DNA of 32,932 nt from Saccharomonospora azurea NA-128 (lineage in GTDB: Bacteria; Actinomycetota; Actinomycetes; Mycobacteriales; Pseudonocardiaceae), in assembly GCF_000231055.2 (NCBI RefSeq), contig NZ_CM001466.1:2629993-2662924 (forward strand), read 5' to 3'. The notes below the pieces were generated by a model, which did not search any database, had not been told where the DNA came from, and saw only the letters and a program-made list of their open reading frames with translations. The translations under genes were made by a program, and so were the position numbers. Below are positions 1 to 8,029 of this stretch, piece by piece (the first letter of the stretch is position 1; every line of letters begins with the position of its first letter).

Positions 1-1316
1 CGACTCGGCGCGGGACGCTCCTGCGGCGCCGCGGCTCGCTGCGACGGCCGCTGGAACACACGCTCGGGTGGCCGGTTCGAGCTCGCCTGTGCGGCCTCCG
101 GCTCGACCGGCTCCGACGCGGGCTGCTGACTCTGCTGCGGCGCGGCGGGCACTCCGGCGGCCAGGCGGCGTTCCATCCGTTCGAGCCGCTGGAGCACGGC
201 GCCCTCGTCGGTGGCGACCTCAGGCAGCAGCATCCGTGAACACAGCAGTTCGAGCACCAGCCGCGGCGAGGTGGCGCCCCGCATCTCCAGCAGTCCGTTG
301 TGGAGGATCTCGGCGTAGCGCGTCAGCGTGCCGGGCTGCAGGCGTTCGGCCTGCCCCACCATGCGTTCGATCTGCTCCTCGGGGGCCGACACCATGCCGT
401 TGTCGGCCGCCTCGGGCACCGAGCGCAGCAGGATCAGGTCGCGGAAGCGGTCGAGCAGGTCGGTGGCGAAGCGGCGCGGATCGTGTCCCGCCTCGGCGAG
501 CCGGTCGATGGTGCCGAACACGTTGGTCGCGTCGTCACTGGCGAGCGCGTCCACGACGGCGTCGATGAGCGCCGAGTCGGTGACGCCGAGCAGTGCCACG
601 GCGCGCTCGTAGGTGACGCCTTCCGGCCCCGCTCCGGCGAGCAACTGGTCGAGCACAGACTGGGTGTCCCGGGCCGACCCGCCACCCGCGCGGATCACCA
701 GCGGGTACACCGCGGGCTCCACGGACACGCCCTCCGCGGCGACGTTGCGCTCCAGCAACTCCCGCATGGCACTGGGCGGGATGAGCCGGAACGGGTAGTG
801 GTGCGTCCGCGAGCGGATGGTGGTGAGCACCTTGTCCGGTTCGGTGGTGGCGAAAATGAAGATCAGGTGCTCGGGCGGCTCCTCCACGATCTTCAGCAGG
901 GCGTTGAAACCCTGCGGCGTGACCATGTGGGCCTCGTCGATGATGAACACCCGGTAGCGCGACTCGGCGGGCGCGTAGAACGCGCGGTCGCGCAGCTCAC
1001 GGGCATCGTCGACACCACCGTGACTGGCCGCGTCGAGCTCGGTGACGTCCACGCTGCCCGGGCCCTCGGGAGCGAGCGCGCGGCACGGCCCGCACTCGCC
1101 ACACGGGTCGGGCGTCGGCCCCTGCACGCAGTTCAGCGAGCGGGCCATGATGCGCGCACTCGACGTCTTGCCGCAGCCGCGGGGCCCCGAGAAGAGGTAG
1201 GCGTGGTTGATGCGGCCGGAAGCCAGCGCGGTGCGCAGCGGTTCGGTGACGTGCTCCTGCCCGACGACCTCGGCGAAGGTCGCCGGCCGATACTTGCGGT
1301 ACAGCGCTAAAGCCAC
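1..1316 (-). CDS. dnaX: DNA polymerase III gamma/tau subunit (partial, C-terminus beyond window)
   Basis: Clamp-loader ATPase of the replicative DNA polymerase; it loads the sliding clamp in the cytoplasm. The reading frame opens with a GTG followed by ALYRKYRPATFAEVVGQEHV, the usual DnaX N-terminus. A Walker A motif GPRGCGKT lies near residue 44. A four-cysteine zinc module (CVQGPTPDPCGECGPC) follows at about 65-80, and Walker B is FIIDEAHM. The lid and collar domains follow, then a proline/glutamine-rich linker cut by the window edge after about 438 codons, so the tau-specific C-terminus is not seen. It lies directly downstream of the SRP RNA gene on the same strand, a common actinobacterial arrangement. 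Large reading frames on the opposite strand are GC-driven shadows. Confidence 0.96.
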   Translation of the reverse strand, partial: MALALYRKYRPATFAEVVGQEHVTEPLRTALASGRINHAYLFSGPRGCGKTSSARIMARSLNCVQGPTPDPCGECGPCRALAPEGPGSVDVTELDAASHGGVDDARELRDRAFYAPAESRYRVFIIDEAHMVTPQGFNALLKIVEEPPEHLIFIFATTEPDKVLTTIRSRTHHYPFRLIPPSAMRELLERNVAAEGVSVEPAVYPLVIRAGGGSARDTQSVLDQLLAGAGPEGVTYERAVALLGVTDSALIDAVVDALASDDATNVFGTIDRLAEAGHDPRRFATDLLDRFRDLILLRSVPEAADNGMVSAPEEQIERMVGQAERLQPGTLTRYAEILHNGLLEMRGATSPRLVLELLCSRMLLPEVATDEGAVLQRLERMERRLAAGVPAAPQQSQQPASEPVEPEAAQASSNRPPERVFQRPSQRAAAPQERPAPS

Positions 1317-1507
1317 GACGCGAGCGTACCGGCAGGTCCCGACGTTCGGCCCGTACCCTGCACGGTCACGGCGGCGGCGGGTGGCAGGGGGCGGGAGTCG
1401 AGGGAATGAGCATCACAGCGAGGCTGACCGTGATCGGTGACGGCGAGAGCTACGACGGAGGGGGCACCGTCCTCGACACCGCGATGACGGTGTCAACATC
1501 CTGGCGA

Positions 1508-1600
1508 AAAAGGGGACCCCCGCACCCGTCAGAGCCTGCTTATCCTTGCTGCCTTCCGGCCCTGGGGAGGTTCACAGGGTGGACGCCGCGGGGGTCCACC
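1508..1600 (-). ncRNA. ffs: Small signal recognition particle RNA (4.5S type)
   Basis: On the minus strand the sequence contains the conserved SRP domain IV core GGGCCGGAAGGCAGCAAGG, with its GGAA tetraloop flanked by asymmetric internal loops. The ends pair: a 5' GGACCCCCGC segment (near 1597-1588) is complementary to a 3' GCGGGGGTCC segment (near 1522-1513). A run of T follows the 3' end near 1511-1507, consistent with factor-independent termination. The RNA binds Ffh and targets ribosomes to the membrane. The exact ends are estimated from the helix. Confidence 0.93.
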
Positions 1601-1658
1601 GTCAGTCTAGGCCACGCCGTCGTCCTGGATCGAGCCCGGGTCCGCCGCTTCGCCGCGT

Positions 1659-1913
1659 TCAGCGTTGCGGCAGGTCGAACTGCCCCGCCTTCACCGCCGC
1701 CAGGAACGCCTCCCACTCGGAGTGGCGGAACACGAACACCGGACTTCGCGCCAGTTTGGTGTCGCGCACGCCGACCTTGTCGTCGGCGAGGTTCACCTCG
1801 ACGCAGTTGCCCCCGTTGGGCTCACTGGCGAAGGACTTGCGCCAGTTACCGGGGTCGAACAAGCTCACGGCCGTCGTCGGGTCGTAGTCCCCGTTCCCGG
1901 CATAATCGACCAT
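1659..1913 (-). CDS. DUF397 domain-containing protein
   Basis: An 84-residue acidic protein of the DUF397 family, very common in filamentous actinomycetes and usually encoded beside XRE/DUF5753 regulators. Family signs are the FDPGNWRKSFASE block near residues 20-30, a central GGNCVEVN segment, the VGVRDTK block and the C-terminal SEWEAFLAAVKAGQFD helix. The ATG is preceded by a good ribosome site, GGAGG, about 6 bases upstream. The matching XRE regulator is about 450 bases upstream on the same strand, with an oppositely oriented small reading frame between them. The biochemical role of DUF397 is not established; a partner or modulator of the XRE protein is the usual suggestion. Confidence 0.9.
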   Translation of the reverse strand: MVDYAGNGDYDPTTAVSLFDPGNWRKSFASEPNGGNCVEVNLADDKVGVRDTKLARSPVFVFRHSEWEAFLAAVKAGQFDLPQR

Positions 1914-2060
1914 CGCCTACCTCCGCACCCGGTGCGGACGACCCGCACCCTGTTGTCGCCCTCAGTGACATTTGTCGTCGCAGAGCCCGAAACCCCTCGA
2001 ACGGATGCGTCCATCCGTGCGACTTTCGACGTCGCGGGTCGACAACACGATTATTCACGA

Positions 2061-2125
2061 ACTAGGATTATTACTAGTGGGTAGGGATCACCACACGCGA
2101 GCGGGGTCGATCTTTATGAGAGATC
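2061..2125. promoter_or_regulatory. AT-rich intergenic segment with two short inverted repeats
   Basis: Between the DUF397 gene (leftward) and the small reading frame at 2154 (rightward) the DNA is unusually AT-rich for this genome. It holds ACTAG at 2061-2065 mirrored by CTAGT at 2074-2078, and GATCT at 2109-2113 mirrored by AGATC at 2121-2125. The position suits a divergent promoter with operator sites, perhaps for the adjacent XRE protein. The repeats are short and no clear -35/-10 pair was assigned. Confidence 0.3.
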
Positions 2126-2153
2126 GGCAACAACTCCGGGGGATGGAGCAAGC

Positions 2154-2345
2154 ATGGCCGTACGACTCGACGTGGAGCCGCTGATGAGCCGGCGGAGAAA
2201 CGAAGAATCGGAATCCGACATGGTGACCACACCTCGTCGCACCCGACTCAACCTCAACTTCGTCAAGCTCTCGACCCGGAAGAAACCCGCGTCCCTCCTC
2301 TTCGTCGACGACCCGCTGGCGCTGCGCTACCTCTGCCGAGCCTAG
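2154..2345 (+). CDS. Small basic hypothetical protein between XRE and DUF397 genes
   Basis: A 63-codon reading frame I do not recognise. The first ATG has a GGAG ribosome site about 6 bases upstream; an internal ATG (codon 23) would give a 41-residue product beginning MVTTPRRTRLNLNF. The second half is basic, then hydrophobic, and ends DDPLALRYLCRA. There is no signal peptide, and the single cysteine is the third residue from the end. It sits on the opposite strand to both neighbours and stops 16 bases before the convergent end of the XRE gene. The good ribosome site and AT-rich upstream DNA favour a real gene. The short length and lack of a family match keep confidence moderate. Confidence 0.45.
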   Translation: MAVRLDVEPLMSRRRNEESESDMVTTPRRTRLNLNFVKLSTRKKPASLLFVDDPLALRYLCRA

Positions 2346-2361
2346 GGGCCGCCGGCGCGGA

Positions 2362-3216
2362 TCAGTCGAGGGCCTCGCGGTACTCCAGCGCGAGCTGCTT
2401 GAGAAACTGGCGGGTCTCCTGGCGTTCCAGGGCAGCGCCCCGAAGCCGGTCCCACGAGTCGACGAAGATCTGGAAGTCCTTCATGTCGTCGAGGTAGAGC
2501 CCTCCGGCGGAGTGCTCGATGTAGACGAAATCGCGGGTGCGGTCCGGGAACCGCATGATCGTGAAGTCGTTGGGCACCGAGGCCAACTTGGCGCCGAACG
2601 GCAGGACGTGGACGTACACGCGCTGACGCTGGTCCAGCTCCAGCATGTGCTCGATCTGGTCGAGCATCACCGCGGGCGCGTGTCCGCCCGGGGCCCGGCG
2701 CAGCGCCGCCTCACTCAGGATGAAGCGGTAGTACGGCGGCTGCTGCTGGTCGAACACGGCCTTGCGGTCGAGCCGGTTGCGCACCAGCGCCGTGATGTCG
2801 GTGGCCCCGAACTCCGTGAACTGCTTGAGCATGTAGTGCTCCGACTGCAGCGGCCCGGGAATGCGCTCGCAGTGCCACGTCAGGATCTCGGCCGCGGCCG
2901 GTTCGAGGTCGGTGAACGTGCGAAACCAGTGCGGAACCACCGAGCGGTAGCCGGACCAGCGGCCTCGCTGGCCGGCGGCCGATCTGGCCATGTCGATCAG
3001 AGTCTCGGCCTCGTCGCCAGTCACGCCGTACGCCTCCAACATCCTGCGCACGTCGCCGAGCTTCGCACCGACCGCGCCTGACTCGATCTTGTTGACCTTC
3101 CCCTGCGTGCAGCCCAAGATCTCGGCAACCTGCTGCTGGGTGAGTCCGGCGGACCGACGCGCATGCCGGAGCTCGTTGCCGAGTTGTTTTCGACGGGAAG
3201 TGACGGTGCTGGCCAT
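2362..3216 (-). CDS. XRE-family helix-turn-helix regulator with DUF5753 domain
   Basis: A 284-residue DNA-binding protein. Residues about 12-67 form an HTH_XRE domain (LGNELRHARRSAGLTQQQVAEILGC in part, then QGKVNKIESG). The rest matches DUF5753, with the typical LEPAAAEILTWHCERIPGPLQ region near 105, an LDRKAVF segment and the late VYIEHSAGGLYLDD block. Such proteins (for example WhiJ in Streptomyces) act with DUF397 partners as development or stress regulators. The start has no strong ribosome site. An imperfect repeat near 3250-3264 (GAGTGA then TCACCTC) in the gap toward gnd could be an operator, which is inference. Confidence 0.92.
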   Translation of the reverse strand: MASTVTSRRKQLGNELRHARRSAGLTQQQVAEILGCTQGKVNKIESGAVGAKLGDVRRMLEAYGVTGDEAETLIDMARSAAGQRGRWSGYRSVVPHWFRTFTDLEPAAAEILTWHCERIPGPLQSEHYMLKQFTEFGATDITALVRNRLDRKAVFDQQQPPYYRFILSEAALRRAPGGHAPAVMLDQIEHMLELDQRQRVYVHVLPFGAKLASVPNDFTIMRFPDRTRDFVYIEHSAGGLYLDDMKDFQIFVDSWDRLRGAALERQETRQFLKQLALEYREALD

Positions 3217-3341
3217 GGCGCGATGACGTTACCGCGTTCAGCCGCATGAGTGAAATCACCTCACAGGCTGGCTTTCGGATCTTCCGACGGACACGCTGCG
3301 CGACGACCCACGACGAACGCCGTCCGCGTAGGGTCGGATTC

Positions 3342-4793
3342 ATGACCTCGCAGACGGCCAGAGCAAGCATCGGCGTCACCGGACTCGCGGTCATGGGCCG
3401 CAATCTCGCGCGCAACCTCGCGCGCCACGGACACACGGTCGCCCTGCACAACCGGACGGAACAGCGAACACGTGACCTCGTCGAGCAGTTCGGTTCCGAG
3501 GGCGACTTCGTCCCCACCTACTCCGCCGAGGAGTTCGTGCGGGCGCTGGAGCGACCGCGCAAGCTCGTCATCATGGTGAAGGCGGGCGCACCGACCGACG
3601 CGGTCATCGACGAGTTCGCTCCGCTGCTCGAACCCGGCGACATCGTCATCGACGCCGGCAACGCCCACTTCGCCGACACGCGCCGCCGCGAGGCCGCGCT
3701 CCGCGAGCGGGGTCTGCACTTCGTGGGCACGGGCGTCTCCGGTGGTGAGGAAGGCGCCCTGCACGGGCCCAGCATCATGCCGGGCGGCTCGGCCGAGTCC
3801 TACGAATCGCTGGGGCCGCTGCTGGAGGACATCTCCGCGAAGGTCGACGGCGCGCCGTGCTGCACGCACGTCGGGCCGGACGGCGCGGGCCACTTCGTGA
3901 AGATGGTGCACAACGGCATCGAGTACTCCGACATGCAGCTGATCGCGGAGTCGTTCGACCTGCTGCGCGGCGCGCTCGGCCTCGAACCCGCCCAGATCGC
4001 CGAGACCTTCCGGACGTGGAACACGGGCAGGCTCGACTCCTATCTCATCGAGATCACCGCCGAGGTGCTCGCCCACACCGACCCGCACACCGGCAAGCCG
4101 TTCGTCGACATCGTCGCCGACGAGGCCGAGCAGAAGGGCACCGGCCGCTGGACGGTCCAGAACGGCCTGGAGCTCGGGGTGCCGATCACGGGCATCGCCG
4201 AGGCGACCTTCGCCCGGTCGCTGTCCGGACACGCCGGACTGCGCCAGGCGGCGCGCGGGCTCGCCGGGCCCGACCGCGGGTCCGCCGCACGCCAGGGTGT
4301 TCCCGAGAGCTTCGCCGACGACGTCGAGCAGGCTCTGTACGCGTCCAAGGTGGTGGCCTACGCGCAGGGCTTCCACCAGATCCAGGCGGGCAGCGCCGAG
4401 TTCGGCTGGAACATCGACCTCGCGTCCGTGGCCGCCATCTGGCGCGGCGGCTGCATCATCCGCGCGACCTTCCTCGACGACATCCGTGCCGCCTACCGCG
4501 CCGAGCCCACGCTTCCCACGCTGCTGACGAGCGGCGGGTTCCGCAAGGCCGTCGAGGACGCGCAGGACGCGTGGCGGTCCGTGGTGGCCACGGCCGTCCG
4601 GCTGGGCATTCCGACGCCGGGGTTCTCCACGGCACTCGCCTACTACGACGGGCTGCGCGCCGACCGGCTCCCGGCGTCGCTGATCCAGGGCCAGCGCGAC
4701 TACTTCGGGGCGCACACCTACCGCCGCGTCGACCGCGAGGGCAGCTTCCACACCACGTGGGCCACCGACCCGCGCGTGGAGCACGAGGCGTAG
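3342..4793 (+). CDS. gnd: 6-phosphogluconate dehydrogenase, decarboxylating
   Basis: Oxidises 6-phosphogluconate to ribulose 5-phosphate and CO2 with reduction of NADP+ in the oxidative pentose phosphate pathway (cytoplasm). The 483-residue product has the N-terminal Rossmann motif GLAVMGRNLA (residues 14-23), the substrate signature GTGVSGGEEGALHGPSIMPGG near 130, and the catalytic Lys/Asn segment KMVHNGIEY near 187. The helical C-terminal domain contains DEAEQKGTGRWT. ATG 3342 gives the family length; the frame stays open upstream to 3246, but that extension is not family-like. A transketolase of the same pathway lies 5 kb away on the other strand. Confidence 0.95.
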   Translation: MTSQTARASIGVTGLAVMGRNLARNLARHGHTVALHNRTEQRTRDLVEQFGSEGDFVPTYSAEEFVRALERPRKLVIMVKAGAPTDAVIDEFAPLLEPGDIVIDAGNAHFADTRRREAALRERGLHFVGTGVSGGEEGALHGPSIMPGGSAESYESLGPLLEDISAKVDGAPCCTHVGPDGAGHFVKMVHNGIEYSDMQLIAESFDLLRGALGLEPAQIAETFRTWNTGRLDSYLIEITAEVLAHTDPHTGKPFVDIVADEAEQKGTGRWTVQNGLELGVPITGIAEATFARSLSGHAGLRQAARGLAGPDRGSAARQGVPESFADDVEQALYASKVVAYAQGFHQIQAGSAEFGWNIDLASVAAIWRGGCIIRATFLDDIRAAYRAEPTLPTLLTSGGFRKAVEDAQDAWRSVVATAVRLGIPTPGFSTALAYYDGLRADRLPASLIQGQRDYFGAHTYRRVDREGSFHTTWATDPRVEHEA

Positions 4794-4797
4794 CGGC

Positions 4798-5982
4798 TCA
4801 GTCGAACGGCAGGCCGACGTAGTGCTCGGCGAGGCTGGTCGCGGCTGCTCTCGACGTCGTGAGGTTGTGCAGTCTCGCAAGCTGGAGTTTGCGGGCGAAG
4901 TCGTCGGCGGCCGGGTCGCGGTGCAGCAGGCCGGTCATCAGCGCGGAGAAGTGCTGCACCTGCCACACCCGTTCCAGGCACGACTCGGAGTAGCGCGTGA
5001 CGGGGCGGGGGTCGGAGTGCCGCACCAGCCGTCGTAGCGCGTACGCGAGGCGGCGCACGTCGGCGACGGCGAGGTTCATGCCCTTCGCGCCGGTCGGGGG
5101 CACGATGTGCGCGGCGTCGCCCGCCAGGAACAGGCGGCCGTACTGCATCGGCTCGACCACGACGCTGCGCATCGGCGCGATGCTCTTCTCCAGCAGCGGC
5201 CCTTCACGGAGCCCGAACCCCTCGGCGGTCAACCGCAGCCGGCACTCCTCCCACACGCGGTCGTCGGGCCAGTCGGTGACCTCCTCGCGGGGGTCGATCT
5301 GGAGGTACAGCTGCGTCACCTCGTGGGACCGGATGCTGTGCAGGACGAAGCCGCGCTCATGGTTGGCGTAGATCAACTCGCCGTGCACGGGCGGAGTTCG
5401 GGCGAGCACGGCCAGCCATGCGTACGGGTAGTCGTGCGTGTACACCCTGGGCCTGGTCGCCGCGAGGGTCGCCCGGCTGACGCCGTGGGCGCCGTCGCAC
5501 CCGGCCACCGCGAGACAGCGGAGTTCCCGGCGGACGCCGCCCGCGTCGGTGTACGTGATGCGCGGTCGCTCCGAATCGAGGTCGTGGAGCGCGACGTCGG
5601 CGACCTCGAACTCGATCGGCAGGCCCTTCTCCTCGTGGGCGTGAACGAGGTCCTTGACGACCTCCTGCTGCCCGTAGACGGTGGTGCACTTGCCCGTGAG
5701 CTCGGTCAGCGGGATGCGGTGGTCGCGCCCGTCGAAGCGCAGCGAGAACCCGTGGTGCATCATGCCCTGCGCGTCCATGCGCGCGCCGACACCGATGCCC
5801 CGCAACAGTTCCACGGTCGGGTGTTCGCACACACCCGCACGGACCCGCTGCTCGACGTGGGCCCTGCTGCGCGCCTCCAGCACGAGCGTCTCCACGCCCT
5901 GCAGGTTCAGCAGGTAGGACAGCAGCAGCCCGGCGGGTCCGCCACCGACGACCCCGACCGCGACGTCACGTGTGTTCGCCAC
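4798..5982 (-). CDS. pobA: 4-hydroxybenzoate 3-monooxygenase
   Basis: A FAD-dependent aromatic hydroxylase converting 4-hydroxybenzoate to protocatechuate with NAD(P)H and O2, feeding the beta-ketoadipate pathway. The GTG start at 5982 is preceded by AGGAGG with 7-base spacing and gives 394 residues, the length of the Pseudomonas enzyme. The frame also extends further upstream to a TTG. Motifs are GGGPAG (13-18) for FAD, the CDGAHGVSR variant of the DG motif, and LAGDAAHIVPPTGAKGMN near 290. It ends 4 bases from the stop of gnd in convergent orientation. No dedicated regulator or protocatechuate ring-cleavage gene is in the window. Confidence 0.93.
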   Translation of the reverse strand: MANTRDVAVGVVGGGPAGLLLSYLLNLQGVETLVLEARSRAHVEQRVRAGVCEHPTVELLRGIGVGARMDAQGMMHHGFSLRFDGRDHRIPLTELTGKCTTVYGQQEVVKDLVHAHEEKGLPIEFEVADVALHDLDSERPRITYTDAGGVRRELRCLAVAGCDGAHGVSRATLAATRPRVYTHDYPYAWLAVLARTPPVHGELIYANHERGFVLHSIRSHEVTQLYLQIDPREEVTDWPDDRVWEECRLRLTAEGFGLREGPLLEKSIAPMRSVVVEPMQYGRLFLAGDAAHIVPPTGAKGMNLAVADVRRLAYALRRLVRHSDPRPVTRYSESCLERVWQVQHFSALMTGLLHRDPAADDFARKLQLARLHNLTTSRAAATSLAEHYVGLPFD

Positions 5983-6144
5983 CTCCCGACCTCCTGACAC
6001 AACGCCGTGGGGGCCGGACCGGGAACGACGCCGTCCGTCACAGGCGGATGCCGACACCCGGTCGACTCCACTGCTTCGAGCTTCACATGTCGACCGGGTG
6101 CCGTTCAACAACCTCGCGTGCGGGGGTGTGCACGCGGGCGATTC

Positions 6145-7293
6145 CTACACCAGCTCGGGTGCGAGTGCCCACAACACCGTGCCGGACGAGACCCCCAGGT
6201 CGTTGCCGTCGAGCGCGACCACCCGCGCTCCGATGAACTCGCCCGTGCGGGGATTGAGGACGAGCTCCCTACGCTGTCCGATGTCGCTGTCGTCGACTCC
6301 CACCGCGACACCGGTGACATCCTCGTTCCCCACCAACGGAACGACCTTCAGCTGGCTCATCGTGACGCGCTCGTCCGTCACGTGGACCTCCGGCATCGCC
6401 GCGAGCTCCCCGAACATCGCCGCCCGCGCCTCCGGCGGCACCATTCCGGTGGTCAGCGCACGGATCGCCGTGTCGAACGCGTCGTTGGCGGCCTGTGGCT
6501 CACCCACCCGCCACGGCGTCTCCTTCGGCTCCGGCAATGCCTCGGCCAACCTCTGCAGGGGCCGGTCCTCGCCAGCAAGCTGCCGGTACAGCTCGGGCGC
6601 GTACCAGCCCCCCTCGTCCACGCACGGATCCCAGTTCCGCGCGCGGGTGCTGGCGCAGAAGAGACCCACCTCGTTCAGGTCGTCCACCTCGGGGGTGTCG
6701 CCGGGCTCGGGTCCGATCCACCTGAGCTTGGCGGTGATCCCGCTCTTGATCGTCCAGACGCGCCCGTCGTCCGAGGTCGCCTCCCGCAGCCGGGGTTGGC
6801 CCAGGACGCCGGTGATCGCGTCGCCGTCGAGCACGACATGGGACACGAACTCGTTCGCGCGGAGCTTGACCGGGTAGGTCATCTCGCCGGCGGGTGCGGT
6901 CCGCGCGGCGTCCGCCGCCCGCGACAGGACGTCGTGCGCCGGGCCCTCACCCGCCACAGCGGTGGTACTCGGCTGCGGCGAGGCCCCTTCGCCGGAAACC
7001 ACCGACTCGGGGTCGCTCGGAAGCACGGACAGCGGCACGATCACCGCAGCCGCCACCGACGCCGCCGCGGCCATGATCAGCGATGTCCGCCTGAGCGCGG
7101 TCGGTCCGACGATCCGGAGAGCCGCCCGGCGCTGCCCGGGGCGCGCCTGTGCCCTGGCGGCCGCCAACACCCGGCTGCGCGCCTCCTCCAGCCGCGGCGG
7201 GTCGAGCCTCGGCTGGAGGTGCAGCTGCCACACCGCCTCGTCGAGTGCGGCGTCCGCCTGGTCGAAGCTCCGAAGATTCCGCTCGTCCGTCAC
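6145..7293 (-). CDS. CU044_5270-type membrane protein coupled to an ECF sigma factor
   Basis: A 382-residue protein. A cytoplasmic N-terminus of about 100 residues contains LHLQPRLDPPRLEEARSRVL. One membrane segment follows near 72-98 (LIMAAAASVAAAVIVPLSVL), then a long extracytoplasmic domain with two cysteines. The GTG start overlaps the sigma-factor stop by 4 bases (GTGA), so the two are translationally coupled. Proteins of this architecture, annotated as the CU044_5270 family, accompany many actinobacterial sigma factors. An anti-sigma or envelope-sensing role is inferred from position only, since no ZAS zinc motif is visible. Confidence 0.85.
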   Translation of the reverse strand: MTDERNLRSFDQADAALDEAVWQLHLQPRLDPPRLEEARSRVLAAARAQARPGQRRAALRIVGPTALRRTSLIMAAAASVAAAVIVPLSVLPSDPESVVSGEGASPQPSTTAVAGEGPAHDVLSRAADAARTAPAGEMTYPVKLRANEFVSHVVLDGDAITGVLGQPRLREATSDDGRVWTIKSGITAKLRWIGPEPGDTPEVDDLNEVGLFCASTRARNWDPCVDEGGWYAPELYRQLAGEDRPLQRLAEALPEPKETPWRVGEPQAANDAFDTAIRALTTGMVPPEARAAMFGELAAMPEVHVTDERVTMSQLKVVPLVGNEDVTGVAVGVDDSDIGQRRELVLNPRTGEFIGARVVALDGNDLGVSSGTVLWALAPELV

Positions 7294-7913
7294 TGCCGTT
7301 CTCCCGCCTCGTCCAGGTCCAGTACCGCTCTCAGCGCCCCCCGGACGCGATGCAGGCGCGAGCGCACCGTGCTCGCCGGCATGCCGAGCGCCAGCCCGAT
7401 CTCGGTGGAGGTCAGTTGCGTCCACGCCGACAGCAGCAGGATGTCGCGGTCGGTGCGCGACAGGCGCGCGATCTTCGCCGCCAGTCGGCCGGCTCGCCGC
7501 TGTGCGTCCACCCGCTCGACGACCTGGGTCTCGATCGCATCGGTGATCGAGACCCGGACCTCCTCGGCCAGGTGCCCGGACATGCGCGCGGTCGCTCGCA
7601 ACCCCCTCAGCTCCTTTCTGGTGTAGCCCCGCAGGACATTCGTCGCGATGCCGTACAGCCAGGCCCGCACCGGGCCACGACTCGGGTCGTAGGTCGCTCG
7701 CTTGCGCAGTGCCAGCAGGAACGTCTCCGCCACGACGTCGTCGGCGAGGTGAACCCCGACCCGGCCCGCGAAGTAGGAGCGCAGCGCAGGGGCGTACGTG
7801 TCGAAGAGCTGGGTGAAGAGCTCCTCGGGATCGCCCGCGGCGAGGTCCGGGTGGGAGCCGCCGCTGTCACATGCATGCGCCCGGTGTTCGGGCGCCTCGG
7901 CTTTGACGAACAC
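7290..7913 (-). CDS. ECF-type RNA polymerase sigma factor
   Basis: About 207 residues. Region 2 spans ELFTQLFDTYAPALRSYFAG through DDVVAETFLLALRKR and AWLYGIATNVL. Region 4 is KIARLSRTDRDILLLSAW, then TSTEIGLALGMPASTVRSRLHRVRGAL with a clear helix-turn-helix. It directs RNA polymerase to stress-type promoters. The start is uncertain: the frame is open to a GTG at 8024, but the GTG at 7913 gives the usual family length and leaves the CRP-like palindrome (7964-7979) in the upstream region; its ribosome site is weak. The stop overlaps the start of the membrane partner. Confidence 0.88.
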   Translation of the reverse strand: MFVKAEAPEHRAHACDSGGSHPDLAAGDPEELFTQLFDTYAPALRSYFAGRVGVHLADDVVAETFLLALRKRATYDPSRGPVRAWLYGIATNVLRGYTRKELRGLRATARMSGHLAEEVRVSITDAIETQVVERVDAQRRAGRLAAKIARLSRTDRDILLLSAWTQLTSTEIGLALGMPASTVRSRLHRVRGALRAVLDLDEAGERQ

Positions 7914-7963
7914 AGGAGGACTCGTCCGTTGCGACCGACCGCGTCCCCGAGGACCCTTGTATA

Positions 7964-7979
7964 TGTGAATCAAATCACA
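7964..7979. promoter_or_regulatory. CRP/FNR-type palindrome TGTGA-N6-TCACA
   Basis: The sequence TGTGAATCAAATCACA is an exact match to the TGTGA-N6-TCACA consensus bound by CRP proteins, including actinobacterial ones. It lies 51 bases upstream of the preferred sigma-factor start on one side and 50 bases upstream of the serine-hydrolase ATG on the other. It could therefore control both divergent genes. Binding is inferred. Confidence 0.5.
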
Positions 7980-8029
7980 CCAAGACGGGTGAGGGGACGC
8001 GCCACCGCCGCCCACGGACAACACGGATC

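Noticed and set aside
300-1310. Long plus-strand reading frame opposite dnaX
   Set aside because: Antisense shadow of a clear DnaX coding frame, Arg/His-rich composition typical of GC-driven open frames.
1406-2065. Plus-strand frame running across the SRP RNA and DUF397 gene
   Set aside because: It overlaps the SRP RNA and the DUF397 gene on the other strand and has no recognisable domain.
3261-4880. Long minus-strand reading frame opposite gnd
   Set aside because: Shadow of the 6-phosphogluconate dehydrogenase gene; no family features.
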